A stretch of 64,000 bases of DNA, from NCBI RefSeq assembly GCF_014196845.1, contig NZ_JACIEM010000004.1, positions 62,001-126,000 on the forward strand. The letters are read 5' to 3'. Within the stretch, counting starts at the first letter, position 1, and the number at the start of each line of letters is the position of its first letter. The notes beneath the pieces are model-generated. The model saw nothing but the letters and a program-made list of their open reading frames with translations, did not search any database and was not told where the DNA came from. The position numbers and the translations under genes are program-made. This DNA comes from Aurantimonas endophytica. Lineage in GTDB: Bacteria > Pseudomonadota > Alphaproteobacteria > Rhizobiales > Rhizobiaceae. Positions 8,522 through 17,508 of this stretch are shown here, in pieces.

Positions 8522-9369
8522 CGGCCGAGGTCCCGGCGCGGGTCGAGCCGGTCGCGCATGCCGTCGCCGAGGAGATTGAGGCCGAGCACCGCGATGGCGA
8601 TCGCCGCCCCCGGTGCGATGGCGAGCCAGGGCGCGGTCGCCAGATAGGTCTGCGAATCGGCCAGCATCCGGCCCCAGCTGGGTGCCGGCGGCGCCAATCC
8701 GAGGCCCAGAAAGCTCAGCCCCGCCTCGGTCAGGATCGCGAGGCCGAGCTGGATCGTCGCCTGGACGATCAGATCGCCGGAGATGTTCGGTACGACATGC
8801 TCGATCGCGATGCGCGGGCCGCTCTTGCCGGCGCCGCGTGCCGCCAGGATGTAGTCGCGGGCGAGGATGCGCATGGCCGCGCCGCGGGTGATGCGCGCGA
8901 ACACCGGCACCATGAAGACGGCGATCGCGACGATGGCGTTGATCATCCCGGTGCCGAGCAAGGCGGCCAGCATCATCGCGGAAAGGATCGGCGGGAAAGC
9001 GAAGACGACGTCCATCGCCCGCATCACCATGGCGCCGATCCAGCCGCGGCGCGACGCCGCGACGAGGCCGAGCAGCGTGCCGAGACTGGCGCCGATGGCG
9101 ACCGCCGCGACGGCGATCACCAGCGAGTTCACCGCTCCCGCCATCAGCAGCGACAGGACGTCCCGGCCAAGCTGGTCGGTGCCCAGCAGGCCCCCCTCCA
9201 GGGGCGGGCGAAGCCGGGCGGCGATGTCGAGCCTGGTCGGGACCGCCGGTGTCCAGACCAGCGACAGGAGGGCGACGGCGATCAGCGCGGCGACGATCGC
9301 GCCGCCGACGGCAAGGCGCCATCCGGGCGCGGCCCTGCGTGTCCGCGTCGCCGGGACGACGGCGCTCAT
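8518..9369 (-). CDS. ABC importer permease (DppC/OppC-like)
   Basis: A 283-residue inner-membrane permease with an N-terminal transmembrane helix (residues about 19-40), the OppC_N-type LLGTDQLGRDVLS motif, and the cytoplasmic EAA loop AARGAGKSGPRIAIEHVVPN that docks on the ATPase. About five further membrane helices follow. The ATG at 9369 overlaps the upstream permease stop by 4 bases and the gene ends in a 4-base overlap with the ATPase gene. The chain of overlaps argues for a single transcript and fixed subunit ratios. Confidence 0.92.
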   Translation of the reverse strand: MSAVVPATRTRRAAPGWRLAVGGAIVAALIAVALLSLVWTPAVPTRLDIAARLRPPLEGGLLGTDQLGRDVLSLLMAGAVNSLVIAVAAVAIGASLGTLLGLVAASRRGWIGAMVMRAMDVVFAFPPILSAMMLAALLGTGMINAIVAIAVFMVPVFARITRGAAMRILARDYILAARGAGKSGPRIAIEHVVPNISGDLIVQATIQLGLAILTEAGLSFLGLGLAPPAPSWGRMLADSQTYLATAPWLAIAPGAAIAIAVLGLNLLGDGMRDRLDPRRDLGR

Positions 9370-10313
9370 GCCGACGCCCTCAGCCGCGGATCGAGGACGA
9401 GATAGGAGAGGTCGACCAGGAAGTTCACGACGATCACCAGAGCCGCCATCAGCAGCACGACGTCCTGCATGACGATCAGGTCGCGCTGCTGCAGCGCCTG
9501 GAAGGCGAGGCGGCCGAGGCCGGGCAGGCCGAAAACGTTCTCGACCAGCACCGCGCCGGCGATCAGGAAGGTGAACTGCAGGCCGATGACCGTCACCACC
9601 GGCAGCAGCGCGTTCGGCACCGCATGACGCCAGAGGGCGGCCCGCCTGGTCAGCCCCTTGGCGCGTGCGGTCCGCACGAAATCCTCGTGCAGCACGTCGA
9701 GCACAGCCGACCGGGTAACGCGCGTCAGCACGCCGGCCTGCGGCAGCGCCAGCGCCACCGCGGGCAGCGTCAGGGCGGCAAGCGCAGGCAGGATGCCGGC
9801 GTCCCAGCCCGGAAAGCCGCCGGACGGCATGATCCCCAGCGTCGAGGCAAAGACCAGGATGAGCAGGATGCCGACCCAGAAATTGGGCGTCGCGACGCCG
9901 ATCTGGGCGGCGCCGGTGGCAAGTACGTCCCAGGCACTGCCGCGTCGCGACGCGGCAAGAATGCCGAGCGGCAGGGCCAGCGCGATCGACAGGACGATCG
10001 CCATCAGCGCCAGCGGCAGGGTCACGGCCAGCCGGTCCAGGATAAGGCCCGCGACGGGGACGCCGTAAGTGGTGGAGGTTCCGAGATCGCCTGCCAGCAC
10101 GCCGCCGATCCACGCGGCAAAGCGCAGCGGCAGCGGCCGGTCGAGACCGAGCTCGAGGCGCAGTGCCGCCAGCGTGTCCGGCCGCACCGACGTGCCCAGC
10201 ATGATGGCGGCCGGATCACCCGGCAGCACGTCCATGACCAGGAACACGGCGACAGAGACCGCCAGCAGCGTGACGACGAGGCCGGCGAGCCGCCAGGCGA
10301 TCATCCGCAGCAT
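9366..10313 (-). CDS. ABC importer permease (DppB/OppB-like)
   Basis: A 315-residue permease. The N-terminal helix and periplasmic PGDPAAIMLG and ELGLDRPLPLRFAAWI segments are standard for the DppB half. The EAA loop is TARAKGLTRRAALWRHAVPN, and GLPGLGRLAFQAL lies near the C terminus. It forms the translocation pore with the neighbouring permease. It starts 7 bases after the stop of the substrate-binding protein. Confidence 0.92.
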   Translation of the reverse strand: MLRMIAWRLAGLVVTLLAVSVAVFLVMDVLPGDPAAIMLGTSVRPDTLAALRLELGLDRPLPLRFAAWIGGVLAGDLGTSTTYGVPVAGLILDRLAVTLPLALMAIVLSIALALPLGILAASRRGSAWDVLATGAAQIGVATPNFWVGILLILVFASTLGIMPSGGFPGWDAGILPALAALTLPAVALALPQAGVLTRVTRSAVLDVLHEDFVRTARAKGLTRRAALWRHAVPNALLPVVTVIGLQFTFLIAGAVLVENVFGLPGLGRLAFQALQQRDLIVMQDVVLLMAALVIVVNFLVDLSYLVLDPRLRASA

Positions 10314-10320
10314 GGACGGG

Positions 10321-11829
10321 TCAGTCGGTCCACGCGACGTCGGTCAGGTCGTTGGAGGGGATCGGCTCGTTCTCCCAGAGACCGGTGAGGGCGGCGTTCC
10401 AGACGCCGAGCTTCGGCATCGCGAAGAGATAGAGGGCAGGGACCTCGTCGGCGAGGATGCGCTGCGCGTCGCCGTATCGGGCAAGCCGCTCCGCCGGATC
10501 GATGGCGGTTTCCGCCGCGACGATGGCCGCGTCGAAGGCCGGGTTGGCATAACCGAAATAATAGTCCGGCCGCGCATAGATCCCGATATCGAGCGGTTCG
10601 GCATGGGCGACGATGGTCATGTCGAATTCATGCCGCGTGAAGACCTCGTCGACCCAGCGTGCCGGAAACTCGGTGGGGACGATTTCGAGCGTCACCCCGA
10701 TCTCGGCGAAGAAGGCCTGCAGTACCTCGGCGGAGCGGGTGGCATAGGACATTTGCGGGGTCTTGATCGTCAGCGAGAACCCGTCCGGATAGCCGGCTTC
10801 GGCGAGCAGCTGGCGCGCCGCTTCCGGATCGTAAGGATGGGCTTCGGTGAGGTCGACGAAGCCCGGATCGTTCGGGGCGTAATGACTGCCGATCGGCTCG
10901 CCGTAGCCGGCATAGACGCCATGGATCAGCGTTTCGCGGTCGACCGCCATCATCAGCGCCCGACGGACCCGCAGATCGTCGAATGGCGCCTTGCGCCCGT
11001 TCATCCCTGCTACGACCTTCAGTTCAGTGCTGCCGACGACCGTGGCGAGGTCGGCTACGCCCTCGAGCGTCGCGTAGAGCTCCGGCGCGCCGAATTCCGG
11101 GAAGGCATCGATGTCGCCGCTACGGATCGCCGCGGCCTGGGCCTGCGGATCGGCGACGAAGCGGAACGTCGCGGCTGCCAGCGCGGGAACGTCCTCCCTG
11201 TTCCAGTAGTCGGCCCGGCGCCGCAGCTCGATCCGGTCGCCCTGTCGCCACTCCGCCAGTGCAAAGGGCCCGGTGCCGACCGGCCGGACATTGTTGGTCG
11301 CGGCGGAACTCGGCTCGACCATGACCGCCGCCGGCCAGGCCAGCCAGTAAAGCAGGTTACCGGTCGGCTGCGACAGGGTCACGACCAGCGTCGCCGGGTC
11401 GCGCGCCTCGACCGACAGGATCGTCGCGTAGAACTGCTTCTGCGGGTTGGTCGAGCCGTCGCCGCGCGCCCGGTCGAGCGCGAACTTCGCCGTCTCGGCC
11501 GTGAAATCCGTCCCGTTGGAGAAGGTGACGTCCGGCTCAAGCGTGAAGACGTAGGTGAGCCCGTCCTCGGAGATGGTCCATTCGCGCGCCAGTTGCGGCT
11601 GCACCTGGCCGTCGCTGTCGATGCGGGTCAGCCCCTCGTAGATGTTCTGCCAGGTCACCTGGCCGATGGCGACGGGCGCCGCGGCGGTCGGGTCGAGACC
11701 TGCGGGTTCGATCGCCATCCCGATCGTCACCGTGTCGTGCGCCTGCGCCAGGGCAGGCGCAGGAACCGCGGCGAGGACCATCACGATGGCGGAAAGGACC
11801 CGAAGGCCGGCGACGGGACGGATCGGCAT
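10321..11829 (-). CDS. ABC importer periplasmic substrate-binding protein (SBP_bac_5 family)
   Basis: About 502 residues, starting at ATG 11829 with a Sec signal peptide (hydrophobic core LSAIVMVLAAVPAPALA, cleavage near residue 29). The mature part has the family landmarks EPAGLDP, the WQNIYEGLTRID segment, FTLEPDVTFSNGTDFTAETA, and the VGTGPFALAEWRQGD motif. It captures peptides or similar solutes in the periplasm and delivers them to the permeases coded just downstream. The substrate cannot be read from sequence; the family includes peptide, nickel, opine and glutathione binders. It opens the transporter operon, with a 125-base gap to the upstream methyltransferase gene. Confidence 0.9.
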   Translation of the reverse strand: MPIRPVAGLRVLSAIVMVLAAVPAPALAQAHDTVTIGMAIEPAGLDPTAAAPVAIGQVTWQNIYEGLTRIDSDGQVQPQLAREWTISEDGLTYVFTLEPDVTFSNGTDFTAETAKFALDRARGDGSTNPQKQFYATILSVEARDPATLVVTLSQPTGNLLYWLAWPAAVMVEPSSAATNNVRPVGTGPFALAEWRQGDRIELRRRADYWNREDVPALAAATFRFVADPQAQAAAIRSGDIDAFPEFGAPELYATLEGVADLATVVGSTELKVVAGMNGRKAPFDDLRVRRALMMAVDRETLIHGVYAGYGEPIGSHYAPNDPGFVDLTEAHPYDPEAARQLLAEAGYPDGFSLTIKTPQMSYATRSAEVLQAFFAEIGVTLEIVPTEFPARWVDEVFTRHEFDMTIVAHAEPLDIGIYARPDYYFGYANPAFDAAIVAAETAIDPAERLARYGDAQRILADEVPALYLFAMPKLGVWNAALTGLWENEPIPSNDLTDVAWTD

Positions 11830-11954
11830 GGAGCGGCTCCGGAATGCGAGGAAAACGGACGGGCAGAGCCGGCGGCCGGCGCGACGGCCTTCGCGGCATT
11901 CGGACGGAAAACCTGCCCTGTTGCAAGACATGGGGTTGATTCTTGCGCGGTCTG

Positions 11955-12671
11955 TCAGTCGGGAACGCGAAGCCAGTAGATTCGCAGCGGCTGGGCGAGG
12001 ACCTGGCCGCCGGAGGCATCGGTCGTCGCGCCGGCGGCAAACAGCCGGGCAACCTCGTCGCGTTTTTCTTCGATGACCGCAAGGCGGGACGGTGCGATCT
12101 CGACCAGCCGCTGGATGAAAGCCTCGGCATCGGCATAGGGCTGGTGGCGCTGGTAGACGACGTTTCCGCGTAGCTCGAGCAATTGCGACCGCACGGCGTC
12201 GGCGACGGCCCGCCCCGCGGCGTCGAGCACGGCCGTCTCGTCTTCCACCGGCCGCATCACCTCGTGTTGCGGGCCCTCCGCCAGCGGCTCGATCAGGAAG
12301 ATCGTCCCGCCGCGGCGCGTCACCCGGGCGGCTTCCGCAAGCGCCTTGGCCATAAGATCCACGGGGACGTGATGCAGCGAGTTCATGAACACCGCCGCGT
12401 CGAATTCGGCATCCGGAAAAGGCAGTGCCTCGGCTCCGCCGATGTCGAAGCGCACATCGGCAACGTCCCGCCGGGCGCGCTCGATAGCCTCGGGGTTCGG
12501 ATCGATCCCGGTCACCCTGTAGCCACGGCCGCTGAGGGCCTTGGCGAGGCCGCCCACGCCGGCGCCGATGTCGAGCACCGTGCGAGCCTTCTCCTGGGCC
12601 AGCCCCGCCGCGATGACCGCTGCCGTGTCGCCGGCCGCGAAAGCCTTGTTGAGTTCGTCCGGTCTCACCAT
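11955..12671 (-). CDS. Class I SAM-dependent methyltransferase
   Basis: About 238 residues. The SAM-binding motif I is VLDIGAGVGGLAKAL (about residues 33-47), motif II ends in GIDPNPEAI, and motif III-IV is FDAAVFMNSLHHV. The C-terminal part is not one I can link to a known substrate. The start is ATG 12671, with GGGAGGA 6-7 bases upstream. It runs in the same direction as the ABC importer and is 125 bases upstream of its binding protein, so it may share a transcript. If so, it may modify or make the imported compound, but that is inference. Confidence 0.8.
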   Translation of the reverse strand: MVRPDELNKAFAAGDTAAVIAAGLAQEKARTVLDIGAGVGGLAKALSGRGYRVTGIDPNPEAIERARRDVADVRFDIGGAEALPFPDAEFDAAVFMNSLHHVPVDLMAKALAEAARVTRRGGTIFLIEPLAEGPQHEVMRPVEDETAVLDAAGRAVADAVRSQLLELRGNVVYQRHQPYADAEAFIQRLVEIAPSRLAVIEEKRDEVARLFAAGATTDASGGQVLAQPLRIYWLRVPD

Positions 12672-12865
12672 GCCCAATCCTCCCGTTCGAGGCCCGCCCC
12701 GTCCGCGCCGACATAGGCGAAGCGGCGCGAAAGAGCGAGGCCGAGGCGATTCCGGTTTGACCCGGATCAGAGCCGTGCGACGTTCGCCGCGTTACCGTAT
12801 CCCGATCCTGCAACTTTGCCGTGCGGCAAGGGCCGCAGACGCCTTACGACCGCGACGGAGACACG

Positions 12866-15550
12866 ATGAGCATCCGAAATTTCGACGCGATCTTCTCGCC
12901 GCGCTCGATCGCCCTCGTCGGCGCCAGCAACGAGCCGGGGACCGTCGGCCGGGTACTGGCGGAGAACCTCCTGCGCGGCGGATTTGCCGGTCCGGTCATG
13001 ACCGTGAACCCGCACGAATTCGCCATCCAGTCGACGCTGAACTACCGCTCGATCGACGCCCTGCCGATCACGCCGGACCTTGCCGTGGTGGCGACGCCAG
13101 CCGCGGCTGTTCCCGGGGTTATCGGCGAACTCGCCCGGCGCGGCTGCCGCGCCGCAGTAGTCATCAGCGCCGGGCTGGGGATCGGCAAGGACGGGCGCGA
13201 CCTGAAGCGCGAGATGCTGGAGGCCGCCCGCCCGCATCTGATGCGCATCGTCGGACCGAACTGCATCGGCGTCATCTCGCCGGCGAAGGGAATCAATGCC
13301 AGCTTCGCGCATCTGACGCCGCGCTCCGGCGACATCGCCCTCGTCAGCCAGTCGGGCGCGATCGTCACCTCGGTGCTGGACTGGGCGGACGAGCGCGGCA
13401 TCGGCTTCTCGCACGTGATGTCGCTCGGCGACATGGGCGACGTCGATTTCGGCGATATGCTGGATTTCCTCGCCGGCGACCGAGCGACCCGTTCGATCCT
13501 GCTCTATGTCGAGAACGTCACCCACGCGAAGAAATTCATGTCCGCCGCGCGCATCGCAGCGCGGGCGAAGCACGTCGTGGTGATCAAGGCGGGGCGCAGC
13601 GCCGAGGGTGCCCGCGCGGCACAGTCCCACACCGGTGCGCTCGCCGGCGCCGATGCCGTCTACGACGCCGCCTTCCGCCGCGCCGGCCTGCTCCGGGTCG
13701 GCCAGCTCGACGAGATGTTCGAGGCCGCCGCGACCCTCGCCACGCGGCTGCGTGTCGTCGACGACCGGCTGACCATCCTGACCAATGGCGGCGGCGCCGG
13801 CGTCCTCGCCGTCGACGCGCTGGACGCGGAGGGCGGCCGGCTGGCGGCGCTGAGCGATCAGGCGATCGCCCGGCTCGACGCGGTGATGCCGGCGGCCTGG
13901 TCGCGCGGCAATCCGGTGGACATCATCGGCGACGCGGACGGCGCACGCTATGCCGCTGCCCTCGAAATCCTCGGCGAGGAGCAGGACAGCGACGCCATTC
14001 TGGTGATCAACTGCCCGACCGCCGTCGCCAGCCCGATGCAGGGGGCGCAGGCGGTCGCCGACGCGACGGTGCAGCGGCCGCAACTGCCGATCCTGACCAC
14101 CTGGCTGGGCGGCACCGCGGCGGCGCCCGCAAGAGCCTTCTTCGCTTCCCGCAAGATTGCCACCTTCGACGGCCCGGACAAGGCGATCCGCGCCTTCATG
14201 CATCTCCACCGCTACCGGCGGAACCAGGAGATGCTGATGGAGACGCCGGCGGCCGGCGTCGTGATCGGTCCTGTCGACCTCGAGGCGGCGCGGGCGCTGG
14301 TGCGCCAAGCCCTTGCGAGCGGGCGCACCGTCCTCACCGAACCGGAATCCAAGCAGCTCCTGTCCTTGTTCGGCATTCCCATCGTCCAGACGCTGCTGGC
14401 GGCGGACCCGGAGGAGGCGGGTCGGCGTTTTCAGGATGTCGGCGGGCCGGCCGTGCTGAAGATCGTCTCGCCGGCGATCAGCCACAAATCAGATGTCGGC
14501 GGCGTCCGCCTCAACATCCGTTCCGCCGAGGAGATGGTGGCGGCGGCGCGCACGATGCTCGAATCCATCCGGCAGACGCTGCCGGAGGCGCCGCTGGAAG
14601 GTTTTTCCGTCCAGCCGATGGTCGTGCGGGCCGATGCGCAGGAGCTGATTGCCGGCATCGCGTCCGATCCGACCTTCGGACCGGTCGTCCTGTTCGGGCG
14701 CGGCGGCAAGGCGACGGAGGTGATCGGCGACCGGGCGATCGGCCTACCGCCACTCAACTCCGTGCTGGCGCGTGAAATGATCGCCTCGACGCGGATATCC
14801 CGGCTGCTCGCCGGCTTTCGCGATGTGCCGCCGGTTCCCCTCGACCGCATCGTCGACGTGCTGATCCGCCTGTCGGAGCTGGCGGTTCTGCTGCCGGAGG
14901 TTGCCGAACTGGACATCAACCCGTTGCTCGCCAATGCCGGCGGGGTGATCGCCCTCGATGCGCGGGTCAGCGTCCGTGCCGTCTCGGGGGCGATCGTCAG
15001 CCCGGCGATTCGCCCTTATCCGCGCGAGTTCGAGCAACCGATCGAGCTCGCCGACGGCACGCCGCTTCTGCTGCGGCCGATCCGTCCGGAGGACGAGGCG
15101 GCGCTGGTCGCGATGGTCGAGCGCTGTACGCCGCGCGACCTGCGGCTGCGCTTCATGGGGCAGATGCGGGCATTCCCGCACCAGACCGCTGCGCGGTTTT
15201 CGCAGATCGACTACGACCGGGAGATGGCGCTGGTGGCGATGGGCGAGCCCGACGAGGCCGGCAAGCTGTCGATCCTCGGTGTGGTGCGGCTGGTGTCCGA
15301 TCCCGAGAACGGGGCCGCCGAGTTCGCCGTGCTGGTGCGCTCCGACATGAAGGGGCGCGGGCTCGGCTACCGGCTGATGACGGCGATCCTCGACTATGGC
15401 CGTCGCCGCGGCCTTCAGCGCGTCTACGGCGAGATCCTGCGGGAGAACGCCACCATGCTGCGCATGGCGCGGGAACTGGGATTCGAGACGGAGGAAAGCG
15501 ATCCGCAGGACGATACGGTCAAGGTCGTCGTGGCGTTCGACACGCGGTAA
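12866..15550 (+). CDS. Fused ADP-forming acyl-CoA synthetase / GNAT acetyltransferase (Pat-like)
   Basis: About 894 residues. Residues 1-130 are a CoA-binding Rossmann domain (IALVGASNEPGTVGRVLAEN). Residues 140-460 are succinyl-CoA-ligase-like domains with SQSGAI and QSHTGALAG. An ATP-grasp domain follows (about 480-700, with VLKIVSPAISHKSDVGGV and ELDINPLLAN). Residues 735-894 are a GNAT domain with the acetyl-CoA loop MKGRGLGYRLM. This is the layout of the protein lysine acetyltransferase Pat/YfiQ, which acetylates and silences acyl-CoA synthetases. The His in SHTGALAG, needed for phosphotransfer in ADP-forming synthetases, is kept here. I recall it being lost in the enterobacterial Pat. 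The start at ATG 12866 follows an ACGGAG ribosome-binding sequence. Confidence 0.88.
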   Translation: MSIRNFDAIFSPRSIALVGASNEPGTVGRVLAENLLRGGFAGPVMTVNPHEFAIQSTLNYRSIDALPITPDLAVVATPAAAVPGVIGELARRGCRAAVVISAGLGIGKDGRDLKREMLEAARPHLMRIVGPNCIGVISPAKGINASFAHLTPRSGDIALVSQSGAIVTSVLDWADERGIGFSHVMSLGDMGDVDFGDMLDFLAGDRATRSILLYVENVTHAKKFMSAARIAARAKHVVVIKAGRSAEGARAAQSHTGALAGADAVYDAAFRRAGLLRVGQLDEMFEAAATLATRLRVVDDRLTILTNGGGAGVLAVDALDAEGGRLAALSDQAIARLDAVMPAAWSRGNPVDIIGDADGARYAAALEILGEEQDSDAILVINCPTAVASPMQGAQAVADATVQRPQLPILTTWLGGTAAAPARAFFASRKIATFDGPDKAIRAFMHLHRYRRNQEMLMETPAAGVVIGPVDLEAARALVRQALASGRTVLTEPESKQLLSLFGIPIVQTLLAADPEEAGRRFQDVGGPAVLKIVSPAISHKSDVGGVRLNIRSAEEMVAAARTMLESIRQTLPEAPLEGFSVQPMVVRADAQELIAGIASDPTFGPVVLFGRGGKATEVIGDRAIGLPPLNSVLAREMIASTRISRLLAGFRDVPPVPLDRIVDVLIRLSELAVLLPEVAELDINPLLANAGGVIALDARVSVRAVSGAIVSPAIRPYPREFEQPIELADGTPLLLRPIRPEDEAALVAMVERCTPRDLRLRFMGQMRAFPHQTAARFSQIDYDREMALVAMGEPDEAGKLSILGVVRLVSDPENGAAEFAVLVRSDMKGRGLGYRLMTAILDYGRRRGLQRVYGEILRENATMLRMARELGFETEESDPQDDTVKVVVAFDTR

Positions 15551-15580
15551 GCCCCGCCGGTCTGGTGCGGCTGCATCCGG

Positions 15581-15886
15581 TCAGCCGTAATGGGCGGTCC
15601 TGATCCAGGCGACGGCCTCGTTCAGCGAGGCGAAGGGCGGCGGCTTGGTGCCGGTCGGATCGCAGGGGCCGAAACCTGCCTCGAGGAACCAGTGCCCGTC
15701 GTGGGAGCCGTAATGCTCGCCGCACAGCTGCGTGAGCACGGCCAACAGCACCCCGTCGACGAAAACGAGCTGGCCATCCAGTTGCTCGGCCCCGCAGGCG
15801 ATTGGCGCGGACTGGCATAAGAGAGCTTGTTCCACAGCCTGAGATCCCGTCTTCGATTGACTGGGACAATACGCCGCGCGGGCCAT
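15581..15886 (-). CDS. Hypothetical protein, about 101 residues
   Basis: An unrecognised cytoplasmic protein. The C-terminal 65 residues look structured and conserved in style: DGQLVFVDGVLLAVLTQL, then HWFLEAGFGPC, then FASLNEAVAWI, a pattern I recall from short uncharacterised proteins of Hyphomicrobiales and Methylobacterium. The first 35 residues (cysteine-bearing and polar) are less convincing. The start is unsure: ATG 15886 has no ribosome-binding site, and a GTG lies 9 bases upstream. It converges on the Pat-like gene with a 30-base gap. Confidence 0.6.
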   Translation of the reverse strand: MARAAYCPSQSKTGSQAVEQALLCQSAPIACGAEQLDGQLVFVDGVLLAVLTQLCGEHYGSHDGHWFLEAGFGPCDPTGTKPPPFASLNEAVAWIRTAHYG

Positions 15887-16047
15887 GCGGTTCACGAGAA
15901 TGGCGGAAAACTCCTGAGCCGGGAAAGCATCGACGTTCTTGCGGCAAAGGATAAGCGGCGCGGCCAGGGCGGCCCGTCACGTGCCGAATGCGCGATGCTC
16001 GTCTCGGGAAATCGGCTAAGGGAGTTGCACCAGCCAGGAGGCAGACG

Positions 16048-16725
16048 ATGCGTTTCTTCGATTTCAGTTCGTGGCAGAGCGTGCTCACGACCATTCTCGG
16101 GATCGCCATATTCGCGCTGGTCGGGGTCGGCATTCGCGTATTGATGATGCTCACGCTGCAGCAGCGCCAGCAGCGAATGAACCGTCAGATCAACGAGCGC
16201 CTCAAGACGCTCATCGCCGCCTACCGGACCCTGGGCGGCTCGTTCACCGGCGAGCTCACGGTCAATCCCGCACATCTGCGGGAGGCGCGCGGCAGCGCTG
16301 AAGGGCCGGCGGCCGAGCTGGGCGAGAGCGCGGCAGCGCCTTCCGATCGCCCGCGCCGGATTCGTGACGCGGTCGAGGCGGCTCTTGCCGATGTCCTGCT
16401 CCTGGGCACCGAGGAGCATGTCCGGCTGGCTGGACAGGCGGCGCGCGACATGGCCGCCGGAAGACCCATTCACACCGCCGAACTCGTCATCGCCCTGCGC
16501 AACTATGTTCGCAAGGCGCTCGATCTGGACCCGATCCCGAACGCCGTCGCGATCCCCCTGCAGGGCCCGACGCGTCCTCAGTCCGGGGCCGCCCGCGGGG
16601 GCGGAAAAGCCGACGCTGGCCGGGAGCGAGGCGGAGGCGGCGGCGGTGCAGGCGGCGGAGCCGGAGGCGGCGGGATGGGGATGGGGATGGGGCAAGGTCC
16701 CGACGGTCCGGCGGCCAAGACCTAG
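16048..16725 (+). CDS. Membrane-anchored protein with Gly-rich C-terminal tail
   Basis: About 225 residues with an N-terminal transmembrane helix (residues about 13-35), then a basic, glutamine-rich stretch (LQQRQQRMNRQINERLKTL) and a helical cytoplasmic domain (about residues 45-170). The last 40 residues are almost only glycine, alanine and methionine (GGGGGGAGGGAGGGG, then GMGMGMG). The start is supported by AGGAG 7 bases before ATG 16048. I recall similar uncharacterised proteins in several proteobacteria. The glycine tail is coded by a G-rich tract that may be prone to slippage. Function unknown. Confidence 0.75.
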   Translation: MRFFDFSSWQSVLTTILGIAIFALVGVGIRVLMMLTLQQRQQRMNRQINERLKTLIAAYRTLGGSFTGELTVNPAHLREARGSAEGPAAELGESAAAPSDRPRRIRDAVEAALADVLLLGTEEHVRLAGQAARDMAAGRPIHTAELVIALRNYVRKALDLDPIPNAVAIPLQGPTRPQSGAARGGGKADAGRERGGGGGGAGGGAGGGGMGMGMGQGPDGPAAKT

Positions 16726-16928
16726 CAGCCGCGCGACGTCAAACCCCTCCAGCTCAATCACCTTGGCGCGCCACCACCCGGCAATCTAGCCCGTGAGAAA
16801 AAGGGCCTTACGAGCAGCGATGCGCCGGTCTTGCTCGGAAGCGAAGGCGCAATGGAGATCGATCGAAGGGGATGGTCGAGCCGCAAACCATCCAAATCTT
16901 CAAGGGCGCGGGAAACACCCGGCGGATA

Positions 16929-17156
16929 TCAGGGTTGGTTCAAGGCCGGTGTAGCGGGAGCCATCTGCGAAGCTGGCGATGCCTGCTGGGGAGCGGCAGC
17001 GCCTTGCTGGGGAAGGCTGGTATCGGCAGGGCCGCTGCTGCGCAGATCGTAGATGATCAGCGCCGTAATACCGAGGCCGACGATCGCCAGCACGACATAC
17101 CCGGCCGTCGATCGGTCCGACGCGGATCGGTCCTCGTAGTCGTAGTCTTCTGGCAT
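16929..17156 (-). CDS. Small single-pass membrane protein, 75 residues
   Basis: An acidic N-terminal tail (MPEDYDYEDRSASDRS) precedes one transmembrane helix (about residues 19-40, YVVLAIVGLGITALIIYDL). An Ala/Pro/Gln-rich tail follows. No domain is recognised. It lies directly after a strong hairpin ending the next small-protein gene, so it probably has its own promoter. The layout is like that of the 75-residue membrane protein beside it, and both lie near a stress-type gene. Confidence 0.65.
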   Translation of the reverse strand: MPEDYDYEDRSASDRSTAGYVVLAIVGLGITALIIYDLRSSGPADTSLPQQGAAAPQQASPASQMAPATPALNQP

Positions 17157-17206
17157 CGTGGGTTTCCCGACCTGCTTTCAAGATCACACCAGATTACACG
17201 GAAGAA

Positions 17207-17231
17207 GCGTGCGCCACACAGTGGCGCACGC
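17207..17231 (-). terminator. Strong hairpin after the small membrane-protein gene
   Basis: A perfect 11-base stem (GCGTGCGCCAC and its complement) with a 3-base loop lies 12 bases after the stop codon of the 17243-17470 gene. On the minus strand it is followed by TTCTTCC. This is a good intrinsic terminator shape with a short, interrupted T tract. Confidence 0.6.
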
Positions 17232-17242
17232 TGATAGCGATG

Positions 17243-17470
17243 TTAGTTCGCAGGCACGGTGGTGGTCCCGGTCGTCGCCGGTGGCGTGCCCGTCGTCGTT
17301 GCGGGCTCTTCGGTTACGACGGGTACCGTCTCGGGCTCTTCGTCAAAGGTTCCGAGCGCCCAGGCCAGGACGATAAGGCCGAGGATCACGGCAAGGGCGA
17401 TGCCGATCATCTTGCCCATGCTGCTCTTGTTTTCGGTCGTGGTGACTTTGGGATCGCGATAATTGCTCAC
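17243..17470 (-). CDS. Small single-pass membrane protein, 75 residues
   Basis: The start codon is GTG 17470, with AAGGA 8 bases upstream. A polar N-terminal stretch is followed by one transmembrane helix (about residues 20-41, MIGIALAVILGLIVLAWAL). An acidic and Thr/Pro-rich tail (TTTGTPPATTGTTTVPAN) follows. No family is recognised. It starts 38 bases after the stop of the YflT-like gene on the same strand and ends at a terminator-like hairpin, so the two genes probably form a two-gene operon. Confidence 0.7.
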   Translation of the reverse strand: MSNYRDPKVTTTENKSSMGKMIGIALAVILGLIVLAWALGTFDEEPETVPVVTEEPATTTGTPPATTGTTTVPAN

Positions 17471-17508
17471 GGGTTCATTCCTTGGCTAGATTTGGCGCAG
17501 TGCCGGGA

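Noticed and set aside
8522-9322. An upstream extension of the DppD-like ATPase giving a 595-residue protein
   Set aside because: The extra part is Arg/Pro-rich shadow sequence of the permease gene. ATG 8521 with a 4-base overlap begins the real ATPase.
11830-12813. An upstream extension of the binding protein giving an 830-residue protein
   Set aside because: It runs through the methyltransferase gene in another frame. The signal peptide begins at ATG 11829.
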